Assembly (NCBI RefSeq): GCF_011392115.1
Contig: NZ_JAAJBT010000007.1
Location: 1 to 64,000 of the forward strand
Direction: 5' to 3'
Origin: Flavobacterium difficile
GTDB lineage: Bacteria; Bacteroidota; Bacteroidia; Flavobacteriales; Flavobacteriaceae
Length of the DNA stretch: 64,000 nucleotides
The notes under the pieces were generated by a model. That model had not been told where the DNA came from. It worked only from the letters and a program-made list of their open reading frames with translations, and ran no database searches. This document shows, piece by piece, positions 46,107 through 55,415 of this stretch; the stretch's first letter is position 1, and every line of letters starts with the position of its first letter. The translations under genes were made by a program, and so were the position numbers.

Positions 46107-47600
46107 ATGTCTATTTGGAGAGTTAAACCCGTTTCTGCATTTGAAGCGGATATGAAAAAAAATGATTTAAAAAGAGTACTTACGAAATGGGGATTAACAT
46201 CTCTAGGGATAGGTGCAATTATTGGTGGAGGAATTTTCACTTTAACTGGTATTGCAGCGCATGATTATGCCGGACCTGCATTAGCACTATCTTTTGTAAT
46301 TGCTGGTATTGGTTGTTTATTTGCATCTTTGTGTTATGCAGAATTTGCATCAGTACTTCCGGTTGAAGGTTCTGCATATGCGTATGCGTATGGAACTGTT
46401 GGTGAACTTTTCGCATGGTTTATCGGTTGGAATTTAATTTTAGAATACATGATGGGAGCGACTACTGTCGCAGTTGCTTGGAGTGGTTATTTTGTGAAAC
46501 TCTTACACTTGTTCCACATAGATTTTCCAATTTGGCTATGTAATGATCTCACCACAGCTACGGAAAAGGCTAGAGAAGCTGGTATTGAAGCCCCTGCTTT
46601 TGCTATCAACTTGCCTGCTTTTATTATTACTCTAATTGTAACTTCTATATTAGTTAAAGGAATTAAAGAAGCGGCTAAAACCAATAATATCATTGTAATT
46701 ATTAAAATTGCAGTAGTTTTGTTTGTAATTATTGCTGGTGCTTTTTATATTGACACAGCTAACTGGCAACCGTTTGTTCCAGAAGAAACTACAACAATTG
46801 TTGATGGGGTAGAAAAAGTAAATTTTGGTTTTGGTGGAGTAATGACAGCTGCAACCATTGTATTTTTTGCATACATCGGATTTGATGCCGTATCGACACA
46901 AGCTGGTGAGGCGATCAATCCTAAAAAAGATGTCCCTTTTGCAATTGTAGCCTCTTTAATTATATGTACTGTACTTTATATTTTAGTCTCTTTAGTTTTA
47001 ACAGGAATGGTAAAATATGATGTATTAGATAAATCTGCACCTGTTGCCTCGGCCTTTGCTGAAAACGGTTTAGGTTGGGCTGTATTTATCATTACTATTG
47101 CTGCTACAGCTGGTTTAACTTCTGTGATGTTAGTTATGATGCTTGGTCAAACAAGAATATTTTTAGGAATGGCAAAAGATGGTTTATTACCTCCATTCTT
47201 TAAAGATTTACATTCTACTTTTAAAACACCTTATAAAAGTACTTACTTAGTTGGAGCTATTATTGCACTAGTTGCTGCATTCACTCCTATTGATAAAGTA
47301 TCTGAAATGTGTTCAATGGGAACTCTTCTAGCGTTTGCCATGGTGTGTATAGCTGTTATGATTTTAAGATACAAAAAACCAGAATTAGAAAGACCTTACA
47401 AAACTCCAGCCTTGTATTTAGTTGGTACACTTGGTGTTTCTTTTAACTTGTTTTTAATGTATTATGTAAGAGCAGAAACTTGGTATGCTTTTATCATTTG
47501 GGGAGTAATCGGAATTGCTGTTTATTTCTTTTACAGTAAAAAACACGCAAAACTTAATAACCCAGAGGAATTTGACAGATTAGATGAAAATCGCAATTAA
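46107..47600 (+). CDS. APC family amino acid permease
   Basis: This 497-residue inner-membrane protein is an amino acid-polyamine-organocation transporter. It has about 12-14 membrane segments. The first carries the glycine-rich substrate motif GLTSLGIGAIIGGGIFTLTG, and the conserved block FFAYIGFDAVSTQAGEA is present, as in cationic-amino-acid-type APC transporters. The substrate is unknown. Translation from the ATG at 46107 gives MSIWRVKPVSAFEADMKK. A terminator follows, so hmgA has separate transcription, but the position next to tyrosine-degrading genes hints at uptake of amino acids. Confidence 0.88.
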   Translation: MSIWRVKPVSAFEADMKKNDLKRVLTKWGLTSLGIGAIIGGGIFTLTGIAAHDYAGPALALSFVIAGIGCLFASLCYAEFASVLPVEGSAYAYAYGTVGELFAWFIGWNLILEYMMGATTVAVAWSGYFVKLLHLFHIDFPIWLCNDLTTATEKAREAGIEAPAFAINLPAFIITLIVTSILVKGIKEAAKTNNIIVIIKIAVVLFVIIAGAFYIDTANWQPFVPEETTTIVDGVEKVNFGFGGVMTAATIVFFAYIGFDAVSTQAGEAINPKKDVPFAIVASLIICTVLYILVSLVLTGMVKYDVLDKSAPVASAFAENGLGWAVFIITIAATAGLTSVMLVMMLGQTRIFLGMAKDGLLPPFFKDLHSTFKTPYKSTYLVGAIIALVAAFTPIDKVSEMCSMGTLLAFAMVCIAVMILRYKKPELERPYKTPALYLVGTLGVSFNLFLMYYVRAETWYAFIIWGVIGIAVYFFYSKKHAKLNNPEEFDRLDENRN

Positions 47601-47896
47601 TTATATAAAAACGACTTCAAATTGAAGTCGTTTTTTTTTACAATATATTTTTCCGATATTTGTGTATTGAATTTGCTAAAACTTAAAACTTTACGAATCT
47701 TTAAAATTAGCGATTCTTTAAAAACAGCTAAAAAACAAGTTTTATTGCTATGAAAAATTGGGACGGATTATTAGCGTACTTGAAATTCCTCATCAAGAGA
47801 AATCCGGAGTGAATAATTTAATGTGTCAATTAGATAAAGGTTCGATCCACAAATTATCTAATTCTTTTATTGTCTAATTATCTAATTAATAAAAAA
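47601..47896. other. Gap between the permease and hmgA
   Basis: After the terminator at 47607-47635 there is no clear gene. A 20-codon reading frame (47750-47812) has no supporting signal. Just before hmgA, short direct repeats of the form TATCTAATT or GTCTAATT occur several times (about 47840-47890). They could bind a regulator or be filler. Confidence 0.5.
47607..47635. terminator. Terminator of the APC permease gene
   Basis: A perfect 14-bp stem (47607-47620 with 47622-47635) with a one-base centre is followed by a long T-run on the plus strand. Confidence 0.93.
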
Positions 47897-49054
47897 ATGC
47901 CAATATATCATAAATTAGGAGATTTCCCTCAAAAACGCCATGTTCAGTTTGAAAAACCTGATGGTGGATTATATTACGAACAGCTTTTTGGTACAGAAGG
48001 ATTCCACGGACATTCTTCTTTATTATACCATGTTCACCGACCAACACAAGTAAAAGAAATTACGAAGTCTTATTCTGTAGAACCAAAAATTGCCATTGGC
48101 AAAAACATCAAATCTTTATTATTTAAAGGTTTTGAATTACAACCCGCCGACGATTTTTTAGAAAGTAGAAAAGACATGTTAGTTAACCGTGATTGTACCA
48201 TCGGATTAGCCGCACCAAAAAAATCATTACGAAGTTATTTTTATAAAAACGCCGATGCAGACGAAATGATATTTATCCATAAAGGTTCTGGAAAATTACG
48301 AACCATGATGGGAAATATTGATTTTGAATACGGTGATTATTTAATTATTCCTCGTGGAATGATTTATCAGATTGATTTCAATACAGAAGATAATCGCTTA
48401 TTTTATGTAGAATCTTATGCTCCATTTTATACACCTAAAAGATATAAAAACGAATCGGGTCAACATCTGGAACATTCGCCTTTTTGCGAAAGAGATTTTA
48501 AATTACCTACTGAAATAGAAACGTACGATGAAAAAGGTGACTTCTTAATCAAAATTAAAAAAGAAGGCATGATGCACGAAGTGGTATATGCAACACATCC
48601 TTTTGATGTTATCGGTTGGGATGGATACAATTTTCCATATGGATTTTCCATTCATAATTTCGAACCGATTACAGGTCGTGTACATCAACCACCACCAGTT
48701 CATCAAACTTTTGAAACTGCTACCTTTGTGGTTTGTTCATTCGTACCAAGATTATACGATTATCATCCAAAATCAATTCCAGCACCTTACAATCACAGTA
48801 ATATAGATTCTGATGAAGTATTGTATTATGTAGATGGCGATTTTATGAGTCGAAACAATATCGAACAAGGTCATATTACTTTACATCCAAAAGGGATTCC
48901 TCACGGACCAGCACCTGGAGCTATGGAAAGAAGTATTGGTCATACCGAAACAAAAGAATTAGCTGTTATGGTAGATACCTTCCGTCCGTTAATGGTTACA
49001 GAAGCTGCTATGGGATTAGATGATGGACAGTATTACAAATCTTGGGTAGAATAA
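47897..49054 (+). CDS. hmgA: Homogentisate 1,2-dioxygenase
   Basis: HmgA opens the ring of homogentisate to maleylacetoacetate, the third step of tyrosine breakdown. The 385-residue protein has a cupin-type iron site toward the C-terminus: candidate ligands lie in PYNHSNIDSDEVLYY, HITLHPKGIPHGPAPGA and IGHTETKELAVMVD. The N-terminal part (PIYHKLGDFPQKRHVQF, FHGHSSLLYHVHRPTQ) is typical of the Bacteroidetes form. The ATG at 47897 is preferred over the TTG at 47870. It is followed 55 bp later by hppD, the enzyme that makes its substrate. Confidence 0.92.
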   Translation: MPIYHKLGDFPQKRHVQFEKPDGGLYYEQLFGTEGFHGHSSLLYHVHRPTQVKEITKSYSVEPKIAIGKNIKSLLFKGFELQPADDFLESRKDMLVNRDCTIGLAAPKKSLRSYFYKNADADEMIFIHKGSGKLRTMMGNIDFEYGDYLIIPRGMIYQIDFNTEDNRLFYVESYAPFYTPKRYKNESGQHLEHSPFCERDFKLPTEIETYDEKGDFLIKIKKEGMMHEVVYATHPFDVIGWDGYNFPYGFSIHNFEPITGRVHQPPPVHQTFETATFVVCSFVPRLYDYHPKSIPAPYNHSNIDSDEVLYYVDGDFMSRNNIEQGHITLHPKGIPHGPAPGAMERSIGHTETKELAVMVDTFRPLMVTEAAMGLDDGQYYKSWVE

Positions 49055-49109
49055 CAAACAAAACACAACTTTAGGTAATGTGAAAATTACCATTAATATC
49101 AAAAAAATT

Positions 49110-50273
49110 ATGAATAACGATTTAAAATCAGTCGAATACGGCTTAGAAAAAATATTTGAAGGCGCACAAGATTTCTTGCCATTACTAGGAACAGATTATG
49201 TAGAATTTTACGTTGGAAATGCAAAACAAGCCGCTCATTTTTACAAAACAGCTTTTGGTTTCCAATCTTTAGCATATGCCGGATTAGAAACAGGTGTAAA
49301 AGACAGAGCTTCTTACGTTTTAAAACAAGATAAAATTCGCTTGGTCTTAACAACGGCTTTAAAAAGTGATTCGCCAATTGGAGAACATGTAAAAAAACAT
49401 GGCGATGGAGTTAAAGTAATTGCACTTTGGGTTGAAGATGCTCGCAAATCATATGAAGAAACAACAAAACGTGGTGCAAAACCTTATTTTGAACCAGTAG
49501 TTGAAAAAGACGAAGACGGAGAAGTGGTTCGTGCTGGAATTTACGGTGCTTACGGAGAAACTGTTTTTGTATTTGTAGAACGTAAAAACTATAATGGAAT
49601 TTTTATGCCAGGCTACAAAGAATGGAAATCGGATTACAATCCTGCTCCAGTCGGATTAAAATTTATTGACCATATGGTGGGCAACACAGGTTGGAACAGA
49701 ATGGATGAAGCCGTTAAATGGTTTGAAGACGTGATGGGATTTGTAAATTTCCTTTCTTTTGACGACAAACAAATTACTACTGAATACTCGGCATTGATGT
49801 CTAAAGTAATGAGTAATGGTAATGGAAGAATTAAATTCCCAATCAATGAACCGGCTAACGGAAAAAAACGTTCTCAAATTGAAGAATATTTAGATTTCTA
49901 TGAAGGAGAAGGTGTACAACATATTGCTGTTGCAACAGACGATATTATTTCTACTGTTGCCGATATGCGATCTCGTGGAATCGAATTTTTAAGTACGCCA
50001 CCACAAGCTTATTACGATGCCATTCCTGAAAGACTAAAAGATCATATGTCGAAATTTAAAGAAGACATAAATGAACTTCAAAAATTAGGAATCATGATTG
50101 ATGCCGATGAAGAAGGTTATTTGTTACAAATTTTCACGAAACCTATAGAAGACCGACCAACACTTTTCTTCGAAGTCATTCAAAGAATGGGTGCAAAAGG
50201 ATTTGGAGCAGGAAACTTTAAAGCACTTTTCGAATCAATTGAAAGAGAACAAGAAAAAAGAGGGACATTATAA
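49110..50273 (+). CDS. hppD: 4-hydroxyphenylpyruvate dioxygenase
   Basis: HppD turns 4-hydroxyphenylpyruvate into homogentisate, supplying HmgA. The 387-residue protein has two vicinal-oxygen-chelate domains. The three iron ligands can be placed at His in LKFIDHMVGN, His in GVQHIAVATDDI, and Glu in LFFEVIQRMGAKGFGAGNF. That last block is the family's C-terminal signature. The ATG at 49110 (MNNDLKSVEYGLEK) is preferred over the GTG at 49080. A terminator lies just past the stop. Confidence 0.95.
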   Translation: MNNDLKSVEYGLEKIFEGAQDFLPLLGTDYVEFYVGNAKQAAHFYKTAFGFQSLAYAGLETGVKDRASYVLKQDKIRLVLTTALKSDSPIGEHVKKHGDGVKVIALWVEDARKSYEETTKRGAKPYFEPVVEKDEDGEVVRAGIYGAYGETVFVFVERKNYNGIFMPGYKEWKSDYNPAPVGLKFIDHMVGNTGWNRMDEAVKWFEDVMGFVNFLSFDDKQITTEYSALMSKVMSNGNGRIKFPINEPANGKKRSQIEEYLDFYEGEGVQHIAVATDDIISTVADMRSRGIEFLSTPPQAYYDAIPERLKDHMSKFKEDINELQKLGIMIDADEEGYLLQIFTKPIEDRPTLFFEVIQRMGAKGFGAGNFKALFESIEREQEKRGTL

Positions 50274-50278
50274 AAAAT

Positions 50279-50307
50279 AAAAAGCAGCTGTAATAGGCTG
50301 CTTTTTT
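50279..50307 (+). terminator. hppD terminator
   Basis: AAAAAGCAGC (50279-50288) pairs with GCTGCTTTTTT (50297-50307) across an 8-base loop, 6 bases past the stop codon. Confidence 0.92.
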
Positions 50308-50537
50308 ATAAAATAATTTAATATCAAGCAGTTACAAGAAGAATTGATTAAAAAAAAATAAAAATCTTGTTGTTTTTATCCCTCAAAAACCCATAAACTA
50401 AAAACACAAATTATTAAATACTTAAAAATAACACAATATTTTTTTGTTTTGTTAAATTTTACCCACTTTTCTTACGTATTATTCTGTTAAAAGTGTTAAA
50501 GTTGATTTTTCTTTAAATAAAACACAAAATCTTAACA

Positions 50538-50545
50538 TATCTTTG
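50538..50545 (+). promoter_or_regulatory. -7 box for a possible small RNA
   Basis: TATCTTTG matches TAnnTTTG exactly but no gene starts downstream before a strong terminator at 50623-50656. No TTG at 17-23 bases upstream was found. Confidence 0.45.
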
Positions 50546-50549
50546 CAGG

Positions 50550-50657
50550 GCAATTGAGAGGTAGTAGACTCATATTGTATATAAGTTTTCATAATTTATA
50601 GTTTTTTGGTTGGTTAAAACATAAAAACTCAGTCATATCATTTGACTGGGTTTTTTG
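50550..50657 (+). ncRNA. Candidate small RNA between hppD and the DUF3108 gene
   Basis: A TATCTTTG box at 50538-50545 and an intrinsic terminator at 50623-50656 would define a transcript of about 105-110 bases with no reading frame. It could be a free small RNA, a 6S-like RNA, or an attenuated leader for the DUF3108 gene. I could not see the long 6S-type hairpin by eye. The start and end are estimates. Confidence 0.3.
50623..50656 (+). terminator. Intrinsic terminator upstream of the DUF3108 gene
   Basis: AAAAACTCAGTCA (50623-50635) pairs with TGACTGGGTTTTTT (50643-50656), one G-T pair, with a seven-base loop and a T-run. It cannot be the hppD terminator, since another lies before it, so it must end a transcript that starts in the gap. 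Confidence 0.85.
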
Positions 50658-50672
50658 TTTTTTGTAACTTTG
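50642..50672 (+). promoter_or_regulatory. Promoter of the DUF3108-tdo-M23-pgi cluster
   Basis: TTG (50642-50644), 20 bases, then TAACTTTG (50665-50672) is a good Bacteroidetes promoter. The -33 box lies inside the preceding terminator hairpin. Confidence 0.72.
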
Positions 50673-50708
50673 GAACAATAATTGTATTCTTCCAAGAAAA
50701 CTAAAAAA

Positions 50709-51482
50709 ATGAAAAAGATAATTTTACTTTTTACAGTGTTTGTAATCTCTAACTCTTTTGTTACAGAACAAACAGATTCTTATGGCGTTGGAGAGTTTTT
50801 TAAACTAAGAATACATTACGGAGTTATAAATGCTGGCTATGCTACTTTAGAAGTTAAAGATGCCGAACTGAACGGCAAAAAAATGCATCATGTAGTTGGC
50901 AAAGGCTATACTACTGGTATGACAAAAATGATGTTTAAAGTAGTAGACAACTACGAAAGTTACTTCAATAAAGACACCAACAAACCTTATGTTTTTATAA
51001 GAAATATCAACGAAGGCGGTTATACTAAAAACCAACAAGGTTATTTCAATCAAAACAACAATACAGTTCTAGTAAAAGACTATAAAAACAAAACAGAAAA
51101 AACCTTTAATGTTCCAGAAAATGTTCAAGATATTGTGTCTTCATTTTACTACTTAAGAAACCATCCAAAAATTAACAAACTTAGTGTTGGAGAAGCCATA
51201 ACAATTGATATGTTTTTTGACGATGAAACCACAAAATTTAAACTTAAATTTGTAGGCAGAGAAAATATAAATTCTAAATTTGGAAAAATAAACTGCATGA
51301 TCTTTAAACCTTTAGTACAAGCTGGTCGAGTTTTTAAAGAGGAAGAAAGCTTAACGGTTTGGATTTCAGACGATAACAATAAAATTCCAATACGAATAAA
51401 AGCCAGCTTAGCTGTTGGTTCTATAAAAGCCGACATTGATCAATATAAAGGACTAAAACATCCTATAAATTTTAAAAATTAA
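50709..51482 (+). CDS. DUF3108 domain protein
   Basis: This 257-residue protein has a signal peptide (MKKIILLFTVFVISNSF) and resembles the DUF3108 family, whose members are periplasmic or exported and mostly of unknown function. Landmarks are GEFFKLRIHYGVINAGYATLEV, DNYESYFNKDTNKPYVFIRNINEGGY and a C-terminal LTVWISDDNNKIPIRIKASLAVGSIKADI. The ATG at 50709 is preferred over TTG at 50682. It heads a tight cluster with tryptophan 2,3-dioxygenase 5 bp downstream, but I see no shared function. Confidence 0.78.
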   Translation: MKKIILLFTVFVISNSFVTEQTDSYGVGEFFKLRIHYGVINAGYATLEVKDAELNGKKMHHVVGKGYTTGMTKMMFKVVDNYESYFNKDTNKPYVFIRNINEGGYTKNQQGYFNQNNNTVLVKDYKNKTEKTFNVPENVQDIVSSFYYLRNHPKINKLSVGEAITIDMFFDDETTKFKLKFVGRENINSKFGKINCMIFKPLVQAGRVFKEEESLTVWISDDNNKIPIRIKASLAVGSIKADIDQYKGLKHPINFKN

Positions 51483-51487
51483 GTGTT

Positions 51488-52408
51488 TTGCAAAACAATA
51501 TTCAAGAAAAAATCGAACAATTAAATGAAAAGTTTGATAAAATAAATCAGAAAACGGATACACATTTAGAAGGTTTACTTTGGTCGAAACCCATAACTTA
51601 TTGGGATTATATTCAAACTGATGCCTTGCTTAATTTACAAATCCAACGTTCTACTTTACCTGACGAAATGGTTTTTATCATGTACCATCAAGTAAATGAA
51701 TTATTGTTTAAAATGATTCTGTGGGAAATGAATCAAGTTTGTCATAGCACTAAAATATGTACTGATTTTTTTACAGAACGACTGAATAGAATTAGTAGGT
51801 ATTTTGACATGTTAACCACTTCTTTTGATATTATGAAAGAAGGTATGGAACCCGAACAATATTTAAAATTTCGAAACACCTTAACACCAGCAAGTGGCTT
51901 TCAAAGTGCCCAATATAGAATGATTGAGTTTGCTTCAACAGATTTAATAAATCTTATCGATATCAGATATCGGGCCACAATAGATGTGAACACACCTTAC
52001 GAAAATGCCTTAAATCATTTATATTGGCAAGCTGCTGGAAAAGATTATCACACCGGTGAAAAATCCTATTTATTAAGCGAATTTGAAAAAAAATACAAAA
52101 GAGAATTTTTGTGTTTTATGGAAGATTATAACGACAAAAATCTTTGGCAAAAATTTAAACAATTACCTATAAACGATCAAAAGAACCCAGATTTAGTAGC
52201 TGCGATGCGCCATTATGATAAAACCGTTAACATTACCTGGGTAATGGGTCATTTTAATGCCGCTAAAAAATACATAGAAAGTGTACCTGGATCTCAGGAA
52301 GCAACTGGCGGTAGTGATTGGAAAAAATACATGCTTCCAAAATACCAAAGGAGAATTTTTTTTCCTGAACTTTGGAGCGAAGAAGAATTAAAAAATTGGG
52401 GAGAATAA
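51488..52408 (+). CDS. Tryptophan 2,3-dioxygenase
   Basis: This haem enzyme oxidises L-tryptophan to N-formylkynurenine, the first step of the kynurenine pathway. The 306-residue protein has the family blocks LTYWDYIQ-like PITYWDYIQTDALLNLQ, MVFIMYHQVNELLFKMILWE, TPASGFQSAQYRMIEF and GGSDWKKYML. The haem-ligand His is probably in VMGHFNAAKKYI. It has no in-frame ATG at a sensible position; the only plausible start is TTG at 51488, giving MQNNIQEKIEQLNEKF. No kynurenine formamidase, monooxygenase or kynureninase gene is in the window. Confidence 0.9.
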   Translation: MQNNIQEKIEQLNEKFDKINQKTDTHLEGLLWSKPITYWDYIQTDALLNLQIQRSTLPDEMVFIMYHQVNELLFKMILWEMNQVCHSTKICTDFFTERLNRISRYFDMLTTSFDIMKEGMEPEQYLKFRNTLTPASGFQSAQYRMIEFASTDLINLIDIRYRATIDVNTPYENALNHLYWQAAGKDYHTGEKSYLLSEFEKKYKREFLCFMEDYNDKNLWQKFKQLPINDQKNPDLVAAMRHYDKTVNITWVMGHFNAAKKYIESVPGSQEATGGSDWKKYMLPKYQRRIFFPELWSEEELKNWGE

Positions 52409-52424
52409 TACAAAAAACAACAGT

Positions 52425-53660
52425 TTGAAATATTTACTATACGTACTTCTGCTATTGGTTTCGTTTTCATGTCAGAATAATGAAAAGGATAAAAACGCAG
52501 TAGAAAAAAAAATTAAAAAAGAACCGATTATAAAAAAATATGGTTTTACATTTAACGACTTTACCGTTGTAGAAGATACGCTACAATCTGGTGACACGTT
52601 TAGTACCATTTTAGAAACTTATACATTACCAGATAGTTTAAAAACCTTTGATGTAACTGAAAAAATTAAAGATTCTTTCAATATTAAAAACATACGAGCT
52701 GGAAAACCTTTCATTACTTTATCTGATAAAAAAAACAAAAAAAACATAAAAGCACTGGTTTATGTTCAAGACAAAACAAGTTATTTAGTAGTCGATTTAA
52801 GAGATTCGATAAAAGTTGAAGTTAAAAAAAGACCTACCGTAATTAAAAGAAGAACTGTTGCGGCAGAATTAGATGGCTCTTTGTCTGAAACGCTTTCAAG
52901 AAAAGGTGTTAGTGCTTCTTTAGCCAACGAATTAGCACAAATTTATAAATACTCTATCGACTTTTTCAAACTAAAAAAAGGCGATAAATTTGCAGTCACC
53001 ATTAAAGAAAAATATTTTGAAAATGGCGAATATTTGGGTGTAGATGAAGTTGAAGCTTCATATTTTGAATACAAAGGAAAAAAGATTTATGCCTTTCCTT
53101 ATAAAATAAATCCAAATCAAAAAAAAGTAGAATATTTTGATGAAAAAGCATCTGGAGCCAAAAGTATGTTTTTAAAAGCACCGCTTTCTTTCTTTAAATT
53201 AACCTCTAAATTTACAACTCGCCGATTTCATCCTGTACAATTTACTTGGAAAGCCCACAACGGAACAGATTATGCTGCACCACACGGAACACCTATAAAA
53301 ACAACTGCTTCTGGTGTTGTTGAAGCAACAGGTTATACTTCAGGAAACGGAAATTTTGTAAAAGTAAAACACAATTCAAAATACGCTACACAATACCTTC
53401 ACATGTCGAAAATTTTAGTTCGAAGAGGACAATCTGTAACTCAAGGACAAATAATTGGAAAAGTGGGAAGTACCGGTTTAGCTACTGGTCCGCACGTATG
53501 TTATCGTTTTTGGAAAAATGGCGTTCAAGTAGATCCATTACGATTGAAATTACCCACTTCTGAACCGATGACCAAGAAACAAAAAGAAAAATATTTAGCA
53601 CATATTGCCCCTTTAAAAAAAGAATTAGAAGACGTAACTGCAAAAACGTTTAAAGAATAA
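52425..53660 (+). CDS. M23 family peptidase lipoprotein with altered zinc motif
   Basis: This 411-residue protein has a lipoprotein signal ([14 protein letters not shown], Cys16) and a C-terminal M23 domain, which cuts peptidoglycan cross-links. An N-terminal region resembles the OapA/LysM-like domain of MepM-type enzymes ([11 protein letters not shown]), and a central segment carries [20 protein letters not shown]. The first zinc motif HNGTD has His278 and Asp282. The second motif, normally HxH, is HVC: His357, Val, Cys359. The second His is usually a zinc ligand, so activity is uncertain; Cys may replace it. Translation begins at TTG 52425, 16 bp after the tryptophan 2,3-dioxygenase stop; no ATG gives the signal peptide. 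Confidence 0.88.
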   Translation: MKYLLYVLLLLVSFSCQNNEKDKNAVEKKIKKEPIIKKYGFTFNDFTVVEDTLQSGDTFSTILETYTLPDSLKTFDVTEKIKDSFNIKNIRAGKPFITLSDKKNKKNIKALVYVQDKTSYLVVDLRDSIKVEVKKRPTVIKRRTVAAELDGSLSETLSRKGVSASLANELAQIYKYSIDFFKLKKGDKFAVTIKEKYFENGEYLGVDEVEASYFEYKGKKIYAFPYKINPNQKKVEYFDEKASGAKSMFLKAPLSFFKLTSKFTTRRFHPVQFTWKAHNGTDYAAPHGTPIKTTASGVVEATGYTSGNGNFVKVKHNSKYATQYLHMSKILVRRGQSVTQGQIIGKVGSTGLATGPHVCYRFWKNGVQVDPLRLKLPTSEPMTKKQKEKYLAHIAPLKKELEDVTAKTFKE

Positions 53661-53671
53661 AAAACACTAAA

Positions 53672-55330
53672 ATGAAACTACAAAATAGCAATCCAACCGA
53701 AACAAATGCTTGGCAAAAATTAAGAACGCATTTTTCTGAAATAGAAGCACAATCTATTCAAGATTTATTTCATAATGACCCCAAAAGAGCTGAAAATTTT
53801 AATATTGATTGGAATGATTTTTATGTAGATTTCTCCAAAAATAATTGGACAAAAGAAACCATAAACTTGTTAATTGAATTAGCCAATGAAGTAGGTTTAC
53901 AAAGCGCTATTACCAACTACTTTTCTGGTGAAAAAATAAACGAAACCGAAAACAGAGCAGTGCTTCATACCGCTTTACGTGCCAATGAAAATGACACCGT
54001 ACTTTTTGAAGGGAAAAACGTAATCCCAGAAATTTTTGCAACCAAAAACAAAATAAAAGATTTTACCAACTCTATCACTTCTGGTGAAGCTAAAGGATAT
54101 TCTGGTAAACCTTTCACAGATGTAGTAAATATTGGAATTGGTGGATCTGATTTAGGTCCGGCCATGGTAGTAGAAGCGCTACAATTTTACAAAAACAATT
54201 TAACGACTCATTTTATTTCAAATGTAGACGGTGATCACGTTCAAGAAATATTAAAAAAAATAAATCCTGAAACCACTTTATTTGTGATCGTTTCTAAAAC
54301 ATTTACTACTCAAGAAACCTTAACCAATTCGGAAACTGTAAAAAAATGGTTTTTATCTGAAAAGTTTGGAACAACCGAAAAAGATATTGCCAAACATTTT
54401 GTGGCGGTTTCTACCAATTTACAAAATGTAACGAATTTCGGAATTGCATCTGAAAACATTTTTCCAATGTGGGATTGGGTTGGCGGACGCTTCTCTTTAT
54501 GGAGTGCAGTAGGTTTAACCATAAGTTTAGCTGTTGGTTATGACAATTTCAATGAATTATTAAAAGGAGCAAACAAAATGGACGAACATTTTAAAACGAC
54601 ACCTTTTGAAAAAAACATTCCTGTAGTTTTGGCTTTATTGAGTATTTGGCATAACAATTTCTTTGGAGCAGAAACAGAAGCCTTAATTCCATACACGCAA
54701 TATCTACAAAAATTAGCACCTTATTTACAACAAGGAATTATGGAAAGTAACGGAAAATCTATTGGTAGAAATGGCTTTCCCGTAAATTATCAAACCGGAA
54801 CAATTGTATGGGGCGAACCAGGAACCAATTCACAACATGCTTTTTTCCAACTAATTCATCAAGGTACAAAACTAATTCCTACTGATTTTATCGGTTTCAT
54901 TCAACCGCTTTACGGAGAAAAAGACCATCATAATAAATTAATGTCGAACTTTTTCGCACAAACGGAAGCTCTTTTAATGGGAAAAACCAAAGAACAAGTA
55001 ACTTCAGAATTTATTAAACAAGGAAAAACAGAAGCAGAAGTTTCACATTTAATTCCTTTTAAAGTGTTTGATGGAAACAAACCAACTAACACCATATTAA
55101 TTGAAAAACTAACGCCAGAAAGTTTAGGCGCTTTAGTTGCCATGTACGAACACAAAATTTTTGTACAAGGAATTATCTGGAACATATACAGTTACGACCA
55201 ATGGGGCGTTGAGTTAGGGAAGCAATTAGCCAATACTATTTTAAGCGAAATAGAGAATAAAGTTGTGAAAAACCACGATAGTTCTACTGCTGCTTTACTT
55301 GCAAAATTTATTAACAAAAATAAAAGTTAA
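53672..55330 (+). CDS. pgi: Glucose-6-phosphate isomerase
   Basis: Pgi interconverts glucose-6-phosphate and fructose-6-phosphate in glycolysis. The 552-residue protein has [19 protein letters not shown] near residue 150, [17 protein letters not shown], the signature [25 protein letters not shown] and the C-terminal [13 protein letters not shown]. The catalytic Glu and His in MESNGKS and [14 protein letters not shown] are present. It is 11 bp downstream of the M23 gene and is the last member of the cluster. A hairpin with a T-run follows. Confidence 0.96.
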   Translation: MKLQNSNPTETNAWQKLRTHFSEIEAQSIQDLFHNDPKRAENFNIDWNDFYVDFSKNNWTKETINLLIELANEVGLQSAITNYFSGEKINETENRAVLHTALRANENDTVLFEGKNVIPEIFATKNKIKDFTNSITSGEAKGYSGKPFTDVVNIGIGGSDLGPAMVVEALQFYKNNLTTHFISNVDGDHVQEILKKINPETTLFVIVSKTFTTQETLTNSETVKKWFLSEKFGTTEKDIAKHFVAVSTNLQNVTNFGIASENIFPMWDWVGGRFSLWSAVGLTISLAVGYDNFNELLKGANKMDEHFKTTPFEKNIPVVLALLSIWHNNFFGAETEALIPYTQYLQKLAPYLQQGIMESNGKSIGRNGFPVNYQTGTIVWGEPGTNSQHAFFQLIHQGTKLIPTDFIGFIQPLYGEKDHHNKLMSNFFAQTEALLMGKTKEQVTSEFIKQGKTEAEVSHLIPFKVFDGNKPTNTILIEKLTPESLGALVAMYEHKIFVQGIIWNIYSYDQWGVELGKQLANTILSEIENKVVKNHDSSTAALLAKFINKNKS

Positions 55331-55347
55331 TAAATTCTAAATTATGT

Positions 55348-55380
55348 TAATGTTTACTTAACATTAGCCGTTGTTTTTTT
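55348..55380 (+). terminator. Possible pgi terminator
   Basis: TAATGTT (55348-55354) pairs with AACATTA (55360-55366). A run of eight T follows after about six bases. The stem is AT-rich and short, so efficiency is uncertain. Confidence 0.55.
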
Positions 55381-55415
55381 TATAATTTTGTGGAAAATTT
55401 ATAATTAAATACAAC

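Larger units (their letters stand above)
50274..50708. other. Intergenic region after hppD
   Basis: This 435-bp gap holds, in order, the hppD terminator (50279-50307), AT-rich sequence without features (50310-50530), a -7-like box with a possible small RNA (about 50550-50657), a second terminator and the promoter of the DUF3108 gene. No protein-coding frame is supported. Confidence 0.6.

Noticed and set aside
47750..47812. 20-codon reading frame upstream of hmgA
   Set aside because: It is too short to support and has no promoter or conservation evidence; it may be a leader peptide but I cannot show it.
53672..55330. Operon logic linking tryptophan breakdown, cell wall and glycolysis
   Set aside because: The genes are closely spaced but share no visible pathway, and tight packing alone does not show common function.
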